Made by a program: the position numbers and the translations under genes | Origin: Bacteroidia bacterium | GTDB taxonomy: Bacteria > Bacteroidota > Bacteroidia > J057 | Assembly (NCBI GenBank): GCA_030430575.1 | Contig: JAUIKF010000026.1 | Span: forward strand, 1 to 64,000 | Reading direction: 5' to 3' | DNA: 64,000 nucleotides | The notes under the pieces: model-generated | Databases searched by the model: none | Seen by the model: the letters and a program-made list of their open reading frames with translations, nothing else | What the model was told of the DNA's origin: nothing | Shown: positions 27,079 through 34,973 of the stretch, piece after piece | Numbering within the stretch: position 1 is the first letter of the stretch | Layout: every line of letters begins with the position of its first letter

Positions 27079-27185
27079 CAGAACAGCCGCATTAAAGATT
27101 AAAGTAAAAATAACTAACAAGAATTTACAAAGTACAAAGTAAACCCTCAGACCCTCAAACAATCAGACAATCAAACTCTCTTCCA

Positions 27186-27590
27186 ATGAATTACACTAAA
27201 ACAGAAGACTTACTGGGCACAGTAGATGGCCCGCTTGAGATAGACTTCACCCCTTACCTGGGCGATTGGATAAACACCAATCCAGAGACGGGATTGGCAA
27301 AAAAACTGTCTTTGGGAGTAAGGAATGGCACCCTCTATTTAACAGCCTATGGGGTGGGCAAAGATGGCCTTATCGAATGGGGGGAATCGCCATGCATCCC
27401 TTTTACCGACGCTGTAAACTCGTCGACAGTTCTCGCTTTTAGGACCGAATATGACTTTGAAACCATGAAAATTCAGATGGTATCTAATGTCAAGCGAGGT
27501 ACGCTGGTCTTGCAGTTATACACCACCTTCAAAGACGGAAGCCCTCGTTTCAACTATTACAACCGTGAATTCTTCGCGCCAGCGGGATGA
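27186..27590 (+). CDS. Lipocalin-like small protein, first of a pair
   Basis: 134 residues, cytoplasmic, beta-rich. The N-terminal phrase YLGDWINTNPETG recalls the GxW start of lipocalin/avidin-like barrels, and the end NREFFAP matches IREFFHK of the 117-residue protein encoded at 27874. The two are paralogues that share the spacing of GxWxNTN, an alternating-strand middle and an REFF C-terminus. It may bind a small hydrophobic molecule or cofactor; this is inference from fold appearance. A GAGACCGCT-family repeat begins directly after its stop codon. Confidence 0.6.
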   Translation: MNYTKTEDLLGTVDGPLEIDFTPYLGDWINTNPETGLAKKLSLGVRNGTLYLTAYGVGKDGLIEWGESPCIPFTDAVNSSTVLAFRTEYDFETMKIQMVSNVKRGTLVLQLYTTFKDGSPRFNYYNREFFAPAG

Positions 27591-27828
27591 GAGACCGCTC
27601 GGGCTTCGCCCTTGCTGTCAGATCGTTCGCTGTCGCTCACTGTCAGACCGCTGCGCTATCAGACCGCTCGGCTTGAAGACTCGCCTCGCTGTCAGACAAG
27701 AGACTTGCTTGCCTTTAGTCTGACAGCGAGTCTTCGAGCGATCTCGTAGCGAAGGCTGAGCTTGTCGAAGCCTGAGCGGTCTGACAGTGAGGCCCAGAGG
27801 CCGAACAATCTGACAGCGAAGCGCTCTC
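27591..27828. repeat. GAGACCGCT-core repeat block
   Basis: A 240-base block of alternating words: GAGACCGCTCGGG, CTGTCAGA, GACTCGCCTCGCTGTCAGAC, then their complements TCTGACAGCGAGTCTTCGAGC and GAGCGGTCTGACAG. As a whole it is an imperfect palindrome and belongs to the same family as 29420-29973 and 54267-54373. It fills the space between the two lipocalin-like genes. No gene is seen. Confidence 0.7.
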
Positions 27829-27873
27829 TCTTCATTATTAATTTTTCATTCTTAATTCTCCATTCTCTTCTCT

Positions 27874-28227
27874 ATGTCTCAACCACACGACTTCGGATAT
27901 TTGCCAGGCACCTGGCGAAACACCAATAAACTCACCAAAGGCATCATCACCTTTACGCTTGAAGCAGCAGATAATCAACTAATGCTCACTCTTCAAGGAG
28001 CAGCAGGCGGCTACTTTTCTCCTGAGATGGGCACTGTCGAGATGCAATGCTTTCACGCGGCTCCCGACAGTTCCAAGGTGATTGGATTCTTCAGTGCGCT
28101 TCAGGATGCTGATCAGGAACTCAAACTTGCCTGCAACCTCAATAAAGGCTTGATCATCATTGCCACTTATATCACTGTCGGCAGCACTTCTTTTTTCATC
28201 CGTGAATTTTTCCACAAAATATCATGA
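27874..28227 (+). CDS. Lipocalin-like small protein, second of a pair
   Basis: 117 residues and a paralogue of the gene at 27186: LPGTWRNTN (about 10-18) near the start and FIREFFHK at the end. Its stop codon overlaps the ATG of the flavoprotein gene (ATGA), so translation is coupled and a functional link to that enzyme is likely. It could act as a carrier or accessory barrel for the flavoprotein's substrate. Strand-rich composition and the absence of a signal peptide suit a cytosolic barrel. No precise family name is asserted. Confidence 0.6.
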   Translation: MSQPHDFGYLPGTWRNTNKLTKGIITFTLEAADNQLMLTLQGAAGGYFSPEMGTVEMQCFHAAPDSSKVIGFFSALQDADQELKLACNLNKGLIIIATYITVGSTSFFIREFFHKIS

Positions 28228-29456
28228 GGCCACAATCACCTAACTCCTATCAACAAGCATTAGTAGCCAAGGCACGAGAAATCGCCCAAGCCCGCCTTGC
28301 GGCGCGGGCAGATCATCACGATCGTGAGATGGTTTTTCCGAAAGAGAGTCTTCAAGACCTCTCTGAAGCAGGCTTGACAGCCAGCCTGGTAGACAAGGCC
28401 TTTGGCGGTCTTGGGCTAGGTCACCACCGAGGAGACATTCTCACTCACTGGCTGATTGTCAAAGAAATCGCCAAGGCTGATATGGCCCTGGCGCGCTGCT
28501 TTGAGGGCCATGCCAATGCCATGCTGCTCATCGACTGTATCGCCGACGATGCCCAAAAGGCCCGTTGGTTTGAGGGGGTTGTGAACCATGGGCATAACTG
28601 GGCTGTGTGGAGCGGCGAGCCACAAGTCGTAAAGCCTGGCCAAAAGCAACGCTTTGGCACGTATGTGAAGGAAACGACGGACGGCTATTATGTGGATGGG
28701 AGCAAAGTATTTTGCTCCAGTGCACCGGGTGCCGACTGGGCGATCTTGATGGTCAGTACCAAAGGCCCTGGCGGCGCACGGCATGCCACATCAGCCCAAG
28801 ACCTGATCATGCTCGCTTGTGACCTTCGTGATCCGTCCGTCACGGTCGACGACTCATGGTGGGACCCGATGGGCATGAAAGGTTCTGTGAGCTATCTGGT
28901 ACGCTTTGAAGAGACTTTTATTCCCAAAGAAAACCTAATCGGCACCCCCGGCCAATACCTGCATGAAGACTGGCAGACGCGCTTTACGCCCCAATATACA
29001 GCCACTTTTCTGGGAGGCGCAGAAGCTGCCTATGAATACGCCTTAGCCTATATCCAGAAACAGCAATCTCAGCAAGACCCTTATGTTCAGCATCGAATCG
29101 GTAAGATGGCCATCCACCTCGAAACATGCCGTATGTGGCTGGCACGCACCGCACACCTGTGGGAAACAGGTGAGATCCAGGAAGCCAAACTGGCCGGCAA
29201 TAGCACTCGCTACCTCGTCGAGCAATTGACGATGGAAGTGGTCAATCATGCCATTCACATTTGTGGGGCACGCAGCTTGATCCGCCCCAGTGCATTGGAA
29301 CGCATCTACCGCGATCTCTCCTTTTATGTCCGTCATGACAATGATGACCAGGTCCTGGCGATGGTAGGAAAAGCGAACCTGGGCGTAGCTCACGATGCTT
29401 CTTTCTTTCATGCAGGGAAGGAAGACCGCTCGGCCCGAGGACGGGCCTCGCTATGA
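28224..29456 (+). CDS. Acyl-CoA dehydrogenase-fold flavoprotein, possibly a monooxygenase
   Basis: 410 residues with the acyl-CoA dehydrogenase layout: an N-terminal helical part (about 1-125), a middle beta domain (about 126-230; VDGSKVFCSSAPGADW) and a C-terminal four-helix part. DKAFGGLGLG and HICGARSL are family phrases. The usual catalytic Glu is not evident, so this may be a DszC/SfnB-type flavin-dependent monooxygenase or desaturase. Two LLM monooxygenases downstream and the coupled lipocalin-like gene upstream support an oxidative pathway. The last ten residues (DRSARGRASL) are translated from a dispersed repeat. Confidence 0.75.
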   Translation: MRPQSPNSYQQALVAKAREIAQARLAARADHHDREMVFPKESLQDLSEAGLTASLVDKAFGGLGLGHHRGDILTHWLIVKEIAKADMALARCFEGHANAMLLIDCIADDAQKARWFEGVVNHGHNWAVWSGEPQVVKPGQKQRFGTYVKETTDGYYVDGSKVFCSSAPGADWAILMVSTKGPGGARHATSAQDLIMLACDLRDPSVTVDDSWWDPMGMKGSVSYLVRFEETFIPKENLIGTPGQYLHEDWQTRFTPQYTATFLGGAEAAYEYALAYIQKQQSQQDPYVQHRIGKMAIHLETCRMWLARTAHLWETGEIQEAKLAGNSTRYLVEQLTMEVVNHAIHICGARSLIRPSALERIYRDLSFYVRHDNDDQVLAMVGKANLGVAHDASFFHAGKEDRSARGRASL

Positions 29457-29458
29457 AC

Positions 29459-29506
29459 CCCGTTTCCCGTAGGGTCACGATATATCGTGACCCTACGGGA
29501 AACGGG
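29459..29506. repeat. Perfect 48-bp palindrome
   Basis: The two 24-base halves, split between 29482 and 29483, are exact reverse complements with no loop; the centre is TCACGATATATCGTGA. It begins 3 bases after the flavoprotein stop codon and lies inside a GAGACCGCT-family block. The GTAGGGTCACGAT/ATCGTGACCCTAC core resembles in layout the GTAG...CTAC palindromes at 60448-60473 and in 43138-43188. It might act as a terminator or cruciform, but no T-tract follows. Confidence 0.85.
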
Positions 29507-29622
29507 ACTCGCTGTCAGACAAAGAGACAAAAAGAAATGCCTTTAACCCTTCGGCAAGCGTTCGACTGAGCTCACGCCGAAGTCTCAGGACAAGTCTGAC
29601 AGCGAAGGCGAGTCTTCGAGCC

Positions 29623-29973
29623 GAGCGGTCTCTTGTCTGACAGTGAGCGCAGCGAACGATCTGACAGCGAGGGCTGAGTCTTCGAAGCCCGAGCGGTCTC
29701 TTGTCTGACAGTGAGCGCAGCGAACGATCTGACAGCGAGGGCTGAGTCTTCGAAGCCCGAGCGGTCTCTCGTCTGACAGTGAGCGCAGCGAACGATCTGA
29801 CAGCGAGGGCTGAGTCTTCGAAGCCCGAGCGGTCTCTTGTCTGACAGTGAGCGCAGCGAACGATCTGACAGCGAGGGCTGAGTCTTCGAAGCCCGAGCGG
29901 TCTCTCGTCTGACAGTGAGCGCAGCGAACGATCTGACAGCGAGGGCTGAGTCTTCGAAGCCCGAGCGGTCTCT
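29623..29973. repeat. 68-bp tandem repeat array, five units
   Basis: Units begin at 29623, 29691, 29759, 29827 and 29895, with a partial unit at 29963. Each starts GAGCGGTCTC and contains two CTGACAG words. The visible variation is TTGTCTG versus TCGTCTG (units 1, 2 and 4 versus 3 and 5), so the array is recent or homogenised. Looser copies extend left to about 29510 and include an AGACCGCTCGGCCCGAGGA word at 29420. It fills most of the 572-base gap before the transporter-phosphatase gene. Long open frames across it are an artefact of the repeat. Confidence 0.9.
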
Positions 29974-30028
29974 TTCATTCTCCATTATTCATTCTTAATT
30001 CTCCATTATTCATTCTCCTCACCTCCTC

Positions 30029-31543
30029 ATGCTTACCTCACTTCGAAAAATACCGATAACCATTTGGGGCCTTGCCTTTGGCTATTTTGCTTTCTATGTG
30101 CCATATGGCGCCTTGACCAAGGCCCTATCGCGTGGGCTTGTCCCAGGCGTAGAAGGGCCCATTTCAGGCTTTGAAATGCTACCAACCGTGGTCATAGGGA
30201 CCTTTTTTGCCCTTGTCATCATTCTGTCCATTATGGGTTGGTGGAAATATGCGAGCCACCATAAAGTCCTTGGGGTCAATATCCCATTTGTCAGTAACCG
30301 ATGGACCCTTTTTTCTGGGCTCGGCACGGCCTTTATTATCATGACCACTACGCTGGCCTATAGCTTTACAGGAATTTCGATTGTATTTGCGGCCCTGCTC
30401 ATGCGCGGCGGGGTATTGCTATTGGCTCCTGTAGTAGATCTGGTTTTTGGGCGAAAGGTGCACTGGTATTCGTGGATAGCGCTGGGGCTGAGTTTATTGG
30501 CGTTACTGCTGATATTCGCGGAAAAAGGAGGCTATCAGTTGACGATTGTTGCAGGCTTAAACATTGCCTTTTACCTCTCAGGCTATATTTTTCGCTTGCA
30601 ATACATGACCCATATCGCCAAGTCCAAGGACCGTGAAACCAACTACCGTTTCTTTGTGGAAGAAATGCTGGTTGCCATGGCAGCTATCGTCCTGATTCCC
30701 GCCATCCTGGCCCTGATAGGCTATGGGAATATCATGCAAGACCTGCAAACGGGTTTTGTGACATTCTTAGCGACACCTATAGCCCTTCCAGCCCTTGGGA
30801 TCGGTGCTTTATATGCCTGTCTGTACATCTTTGGGACAAGGATTTATTTGAATAAAAGGGAAAACACTTTTTGCATTCCCATCAACCGCTGTGCGAGTTT
30901 GCTTGCGGGCGTGGTGGCTTCCTTGTTATTAGGCCTAATCATCGGCGAAAGCTTTGTCTCCTCAGCCCAGTTGTTTAGCGCTAGTATCCTTGTTTTAGCG
31001 ATTTGCTTTCTGAGTTTCCCTGTTTTTCAGCAGTATTTTGGATGGGGAAAAATGGGCAGCCTTGCCGCAGCTCCCAAAGCGGTATACCTCTTTGTATGCC
31101 CAGGCAATACGGGCCGCTCACCGATGGCCCAGGCCATCTGCGAGTCACAACTCACAGCTCAGTTACATCAGCGAGGCATCAATATCGACAAAGCAGGCAT
31201 CCAGGTGGTCAGTGCAGGCATTTCCCCCAAGGAAGGCACCCCTCTGAGTCAGGATGCCCATGATGCATTGGTAGAATTGGGCGTGAAGCCGCCAATTCAC
31301 TTTTCCCAGCAACTCACGACTCAACAAATAAGAACAGCCAATAAAATTTTCTGTATGTCAGAAGCCCACCGTACAGAAATCATTCGAAGATACCCCCCTG
31401 CCATTCTTAAAACTTTTTGCCTGGATCCAGCATCTGACGTCCCCAACCCACACGGCAAAGGCGTTGCGGCCTATGTCGCCTGCGGAAAGCGGATGCAAGA
31501 ACTGGTCAGTAAGGCGATGGAGGCAAAATTAATACAGGTCTGA
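30029..31543 (+). CDS. EamA/DMT-like membrane transporter fused to low-molecular-weight protein tyrosine phosphatase
   Basis: 504 residues. Residues 1-340 contain about ten hydrophobic segments in a drug/metabolite-transporter-like arrangement. Residues 350-504 form a cytoplasmic LMW-PTP/arsenate-reductase-like domain. The P-loop VCPGNTGRSPMAQ has the Cys357-x5-Arg363 signature, and the general-acid loop is LDPASDVPNPHG (Asp466). VVSAGISPKEGTPLSQDA is the typical middle segment. The Cys that usually precedes Arg in this loop is Gly here. Possible roles are phosphatase control of export or detoxification of an exported anion. The fusion is uncommon and there is no frameshift at the junction. 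Confidence 0.8.
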   Translation: MLTSLRKIPITIWGLAFGYFAFYVPYGALTKALSRGLVPGVEGPISGFEMLPTVVIGTFFALVIILSIMGWWKYASHHKVLGVNIPFVSNRWTLFSGLGTAFIIMTTTLAYSFTGISIVFAALLMRGGVLLLAPVVDLVFGRKVHWYSWIALGLSLLALLLIFAEKGGYQLTIVAGLNIAFYLSGYIFRLQYMTHIAKSKDRETNYRFFVEEMLVAMAAIVLIPAILALIGYGNIMQDLQTGFVTFLATPIALPALGIGALYACLYIFGTRIYLNKRENTFCIPINRCASLLAGVVASLLLGLIIGESFVSSAQLFSASILVLAICFLSFPVFQQYFGWGKMGSLAAAPKAVYLFVCPGNTGRSPMAQAICESQLTAQLHQRGINIDKAGIQVVSAGISPKEGTPLSQDAHDALVELGVKPPIHFSQQLTTQQIRTANKIFCMSEAHRTEIIRRYPPAILKTFCLDPASDVPNPHGKGVAAYVACGKRMQELVSKAMEAKLIQV

Positions 31544-31631
31544 GTGTCTGATAGTCTGATTGTCTGAACGTAATGCTTATGCTAATCAGACATCCAGACT
31601 ATCAGACGTTCAGACACTCAAACGTTCAGAC
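31541..31631. repeat. Inverted run of GTCTGA / TCAGAC words
   Basis: Left: GTGTCTGATAGTCTGATTGTCTGAACG. Right: CAGACTATCAGACGTTCAGACAC. These can pair across an 18-base spacer and end directly at the ATG of the first LLM gene. A longer in-frame N-terminus for that gene would be translated from this repeat, which argues for the ATG at 31632. Confidence 0.55.
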
Positions 31632-32714
31632 ATGTCTTTTCTCAGATTTCATTGGAGTATGTCAGCTGCGGGAGATCACTTACGTGGTTCTAAGGCTCGA
31701 TCTGCTGTTTCGGGCGTGCCTGATATGGCAGCACATGTGGCGTTTTGTCGGCAAGCCGCTGATAGCGGGATAGAGCACCTGTTGACGGCCTTTGGCTTTC
31801 ACAGAGCAGATCCCGTGGCCTTGGCCGCAGCGCTTGGTCCTCAGACCGATAAGGTCAGCTTCCTAGTCGCGACGCGCTCTGGCGTCGCTTCTCCTACCCT
31901 ATTCGCCCAGCAAATCAACTCAATCTCCACTGTGGCAGGGGGCAGAGTCTGTATGAATATGGTGGCAGGTCATTCGCCGAAGGAGTTTTTGTATTATGGC
32001 GATACATTGCCCGCAGATGAACGCTACGATCGCACGGATGAGTTCATGACCATTTTGCGGGCCTTCTGGGCGGGGAATGGGCCGGTGAATTTTTCGGGCA
32101 AATATTACGACATTGTAGATGGACAGCTCAATACGCCTTTTGTTTCCCCTACCCAAACGCGCCCTGAAATCTACCTAGGTGGCAAATCCGCCCGAGCCAT
32201 AGAACTCGCAGCCAAACACGCCGACTGCTTGCTCACTTTCCCAGAAGCCCCTGAAACATTGGCACCCAAAATTCAGCCACTTTTAGCCCAAAACACCGCT
32301 GTTGGCCTGATCGTCTCCATCATCGCTAGGGAGACTCGAGAAGAAGCCATTGAGGCTGCCTATGAACTCATACGCCCTTTGGGCGAATCCTCCATCAAAG
32401 CCCACCAAGACTTCGCCAAAGGCTCTGTCTCAGAAGCGTTTAACCAGACTTTGGCCTTGGGAGAAAAACCAGAACACTGGCTCACCCCATGGCTGTGGAC
32501 AGGCGCAGTTCCCTATCTGGGTCCTACGGGGATCAGCATAGTAGGCAGTTATGACGAAGTCACAGATGCCTTTCTAGCTTTTCAGGAAATCGGCGTGACA
32601 GAGTTTTTGCTGAAAGGTTGGCCTGACATGGACGAGATGAGGATTTTTGGGGAGCATGTCTTGCCGAATGTAAGAAGAAAAGAAAATGGAGAATTGAGAA
32701 TGGAAAATGAATAA
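31632..32714 (+). CDS. LLM-class flavin-dependent monooxygenase (SsuD-like), first copy
   Basis: About 360 residues from the ATG at 31632, a TIM-barrel luciferase-like enzyme. Phrases shared with the second copy are FHWSM at the start, FLVATRSGVASPTLFAQQ, GRVCMNMVAGHSPKE, YYGDTLPADERYDRTDEF and LTPWLWTGAVPYLGPTG. It is closest in appearance to alkanesulfonate monooxygenases, which use FMNH2 and O2 to oxidise organosulfur or related compounds. No flavin reductase is adjacent. The tail RRKENGELRMENE is repeat-derived. It precedes the second LLM gene by about 70 bases. Confidence 0.82.
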   Translation: MSFLRFHWSMSAAGDHLRGSKARSAVSGVPDMAAHVAFCRQAADSGIEHLLTAFGFHRADPVALAAALGPQTDKVSFLVATRSGVASPTLFAQQINSISTVAGGRVCMNMVAGHSPKEFLYYGDTLPADERYDRTDEFMTILRAFWAGNGPVNFSGKYYDIVDGQLNTPFVSPTQTRPEIYLGGKSARAIELAAKHADCLLTFPEAPETLAPKIQPLLAQNTAVGLIVSIIARETREEAIEAAYELIRPLGESSIKAHQDFAKGSVSEAFNQTLALGEKPEHWLTPWLWTGAVPYLGPTGISIVGSYDEVTDAFLAFQEIGVTEFLLKGWPDMDEMRIFGEHVLPNVRRKENGELRMENE

Positions 32715-32783
32715 TTATTCTACCATTTCCCCCTCCTTGAACCCTGAACATAAAACCTAGAACCTAGAACTAACCCTTCCCTT

Positions 32784-33878
32784 ATGATACAATTTCATTG
32801 GCGACTATTACAAGGAGGCGAACCGCGAAATGTAAGCCGTTCGCGCCAACTCGAACTGGACAGCGTAGCTCGTCCAGATGTCAAGGCTCAGGCCGAGTTT
32901 TGTGCCAATGCAGAAGCTGCGGGCATGGAAGCCATGCTGACAGATATCAGCTATGGGAAGCCCGATCCCTTGATGCTAGCCAGTAGCATCGTGCCATTTA
33001 CAGAGTCCATCAAGTTTTTGGTGGCCATCCGATCGGGCATGATCTCCCCTACTTATTTTGTCCAGCAAGTCAACACCTTCTCTGCCTTCACCAACGGGCG
33101 TATCCTGCTCAATATCGTCGCAGGTCACTCTCCCAAGGAGCAGGGCTACTATGGAGACTTTCTACCCCATGACGAGCGCTATGCGCGTACAGAGGAGTTT
33201 CTGGCCGTTTGTCACGCCTTTTGGCGAGGGGATGGCCCCGTGAACTTTGACGGGAACTATTACAAGATTGTAGATGGACAAATACGCACTCCCTTTGTAT
33301 CTCCAGACCGAAACCATCCTTACCTATTTGTTGCGGGAGGATCTGAGGCTTCCCGTCGCGTAGCGATCACCCAAGGAGACTGCTGGATGCGGCTACCAGA
33401 CACCCCTGAGCGGATCAAGGAAGACGCCCAGCCTGTCTTACAGGCTGGTAAAGAAGTAGGTCTCCGACTGTCCATCATCGCACGAGACACCAAAGAAGAA
33501 GCCGTCACAGCAGCCTATAAATTGGTCGAAGGCGTCGATGTAAACCTGAATGAAAAAGGAAAAGAGAAGAACTTTGTTAAGGGTTCGGACTCTGTCATGA
33601 TGATGAAAATGTATGAGACGGCACGTAGCAAAGAATGGCTCACCCCATGGCTGTGGACAGGGGCCGTACGCACCTTTGGTGCGCCCACCATCGCCATGGT
33701 AGGCACCCCCGAAGAGATCTCTGATGCCATCATGGAATACCGCGAAGCGGGTATCACCCAGTATATATTCTCTGGCTGGCCCAAGGAAGAAGAGATGATT
33801 TATTTTGGCAAAAAAGTACTCCCCCTGGTTCGAGAGAAGGAAAAGAAGCGCGCCCAGGAATTAATGTTGAATGAGTGA
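32784..33878 (+). CDS. LLM-class flavin-dependent monooxygenase (SsuD-like), second copy
   Basis: 364 residues, clearly paralogous to the preceding gene (FHWRLLQGGEPR, FLVAIRSGMISPTYFVQQ, NIVAGHSPKEQGYYG, LTPWLWTGAVRTFGAPT). The two may form a heteromeric pair or act on successive steps. An insertion (VDVNLNEKGKEKNFVKG, about 252-268) distinguishes it from the first copy. The tandem arrangement and the upstream acyl-CoA-dehydrogenase-fold protein suggest a flavin-based oxidative route for a small molecule. The cluster's product is not inferable. Confidence 0.82.
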   Translation: MIQFHWRLLQGGEPRNVSRSRQLELDSVARPDVKAQAEFCANAEAAGMEAMLTDISYGKPDPLMLASSIVPFTESIKFLVAIRSGMISPTYFVQQVNTFSAFTNGRILLNIVAGHSPKEQGYYGDFLPHDERYARTEEFLAVCHAFWRGDGPVNFDGNYYKIVDGQIRTPFVSPDRNHPYLFVAGGSEASRRVAITQGDCWMRLPDTPERIKEDAQPVLQAGKEVGLRLSIIARDTKEEAVTAAYKLVEGVDVNLNEKGKEKNFVKGSDSVMMMKMYETARSKEWLTPWLWTGAVRTFGAPTIAMVGTPEEISDAIMEYREAGITQYIFSGWPKEEEMIYFGKKVLPLVREKEKKRAQELMLNE

Positions 33879-33899
33879 ATGTTGAATTTTGAATAAAAA

Positions 33900-33993
33900 T
33901 TGACTGTCAGTCATTCGACCATTTTCTCATTTATTCATTTACTCATCTACTCATTTCCTTCTATCATTCTATCATTCTATCATTCAAAACTAC
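33900..33993 (+). other. Leader of TCATT/TATCATTC words before a glycosyltransferase gene
   Basis: The leader consists almost entirely of TCATT, TCATC and CTATCATT words and ends directly at the GTG start. Related leaders precede 37035, 38595, the cyclophilin gene and kdsD. They contain no Shine-Dalgarno sequence. Confidence 0.5.
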
Positions 33994-34935
33994 GTGCGCA
34001 TCCTCTTCACCTCCTACCACAAATACCCTGGCCGCCTACATGGCGTTGCCGCTCATTGTGTCCACGATTACCTCGTCAAAGGACTTGCCGAATTAGGACA
34101 CGAGGTCTACTATAAACTCAAAGAAAACCCTATAGGTCTATTGCCTGAGGGCGTGCATTTTACCTCACTCATGCCTTCAGGCGTAGACCTTATTCATCTG
34201 AATGACGGCCCTGTAGACGGGGTTCCAGAGACGGATCACCCTTGGGTCAGAATTCTGCATTCAGACTTGCGGATTCAAGGCAAAAGCCTTGATATGGCAG
34301 TAGACAACTGGATTTATGTCTCCCAGACACTCGCCACACTTTATGGCTCGGATCGGTATGTCTATAATGGCATCGATCCAGATGAGTTTATTTATTCTGA
34401 GACAAAAGACGATTATTTCTTTTTTATTGTAGGAGGAATCAATCGAGCGGAAAAAAAGGGACTTGACATCGCCTTGGCGATCGCCAAGCAAACAGGCATA
34501 CGCCTGCTTGTAGCAGGAAGTAGCGATGACCCTGCAGCTTTGCAGATATTTGGCGATCGCTGCAAAGCCCATGGCGCGACCTTCGTCGGCCAAGTGTCCG
34601 GCACCCAAAAAGCGGAGCTTTTTGCAGGCGCTAAAGCCGTACTTTTCCCTTCTCAGTACAATGAAGCTTGTCCTCTAGTCCTTGCAGAGTCCCTCATGTC
34701 GGGTACCCCTATTATCACCAGTGCCAATGGCGCTATGCCAGAACTGATGGAGGCATCTGTGGGCTGTGTATGTGACACGATAGACGACTATGTCCGAGCT
34801 ATTGACCTGGTTGAGGACATTCATCCCCATGCCTGTCGCGCTCTGGCGATGGAGCGCTTCCACTACCTCAACATGGCCAAAGGCTATCTGGCACAGTATA
34901 GACAGGAGATAGCAGATTCAAGGGTTCACCTATAG
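33994..34935 (+). CDS. GT4-type glycosyltransferase
   Basis: 313 residues, GTG start. A shortened GT-B fold: the N-terminal half starts MRILFTSYHKYPGRLHGVAAH; the C-terminal donor domain has GGINRAEKKGLDIALAIAK and LFPSQYNEACPLVLAESLMSGTPII (about 214-238, with the E-x7-E-type nucleotide-sugar motif), then ANGAMPELM. It is cytoplasmic. It is the first of four genes for glycan assembly or modification running rightward (34.0-38.5 kb). Donor and acceptor are unknown. Confidence 0.85.
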   Translation: MRILFTSYHKYPGRLHGVAAHCVHDYLVKGLAELGHEVYYKLKENPIGLLPEGVHFTSLMPSGVDLIHLNDGPVDGVPETDHPWVRILHSDLRIQGKSLDMAVDNWIYVSQTLATLYGSDRYVYNGIDPDEFIYSETKDDYFFFIVGGINRAEKKGLDIALAIAKQTGIRLLVAGSSDDPAALQIFGDRCKAHGATFVGQVSGTQKAELFAGAKAVLFPSQYNEACPLVLAESLMSGTPIITSANGAMPELMEASVGCVCDTIDDYVRAIDLVEDIHPHACRALAMERFHYLNMAKGYLAQYRQEIADSRVHL

Positions 34936-34973
34936 AATTTATAATCAATAATCTATCAATTAGTAATTTCTTC

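Noticed and set aside
29623-29973. Possible CRISPR array
   Set aside because: The sequences between the repeated words are identical from unit to unit, so there are no unique spacers, and no cas genes are nearby. It is a simple tandem repeat.
29493-29985. Two overlapping leftward open frames with repeated RSFAALTVR-type peptides
   Set aside because: They are read across the 68-bp tandem array. The period is not a multiple of three, every frame repeats, and there is no start context or family match.
31560-31631. 24-residue N-terminal extension of the first LLM enzyme
   Set aside because: These codons come from the GTCTGA/TCAGAC repeat; the conserved protein starts at the ATG at 31632.
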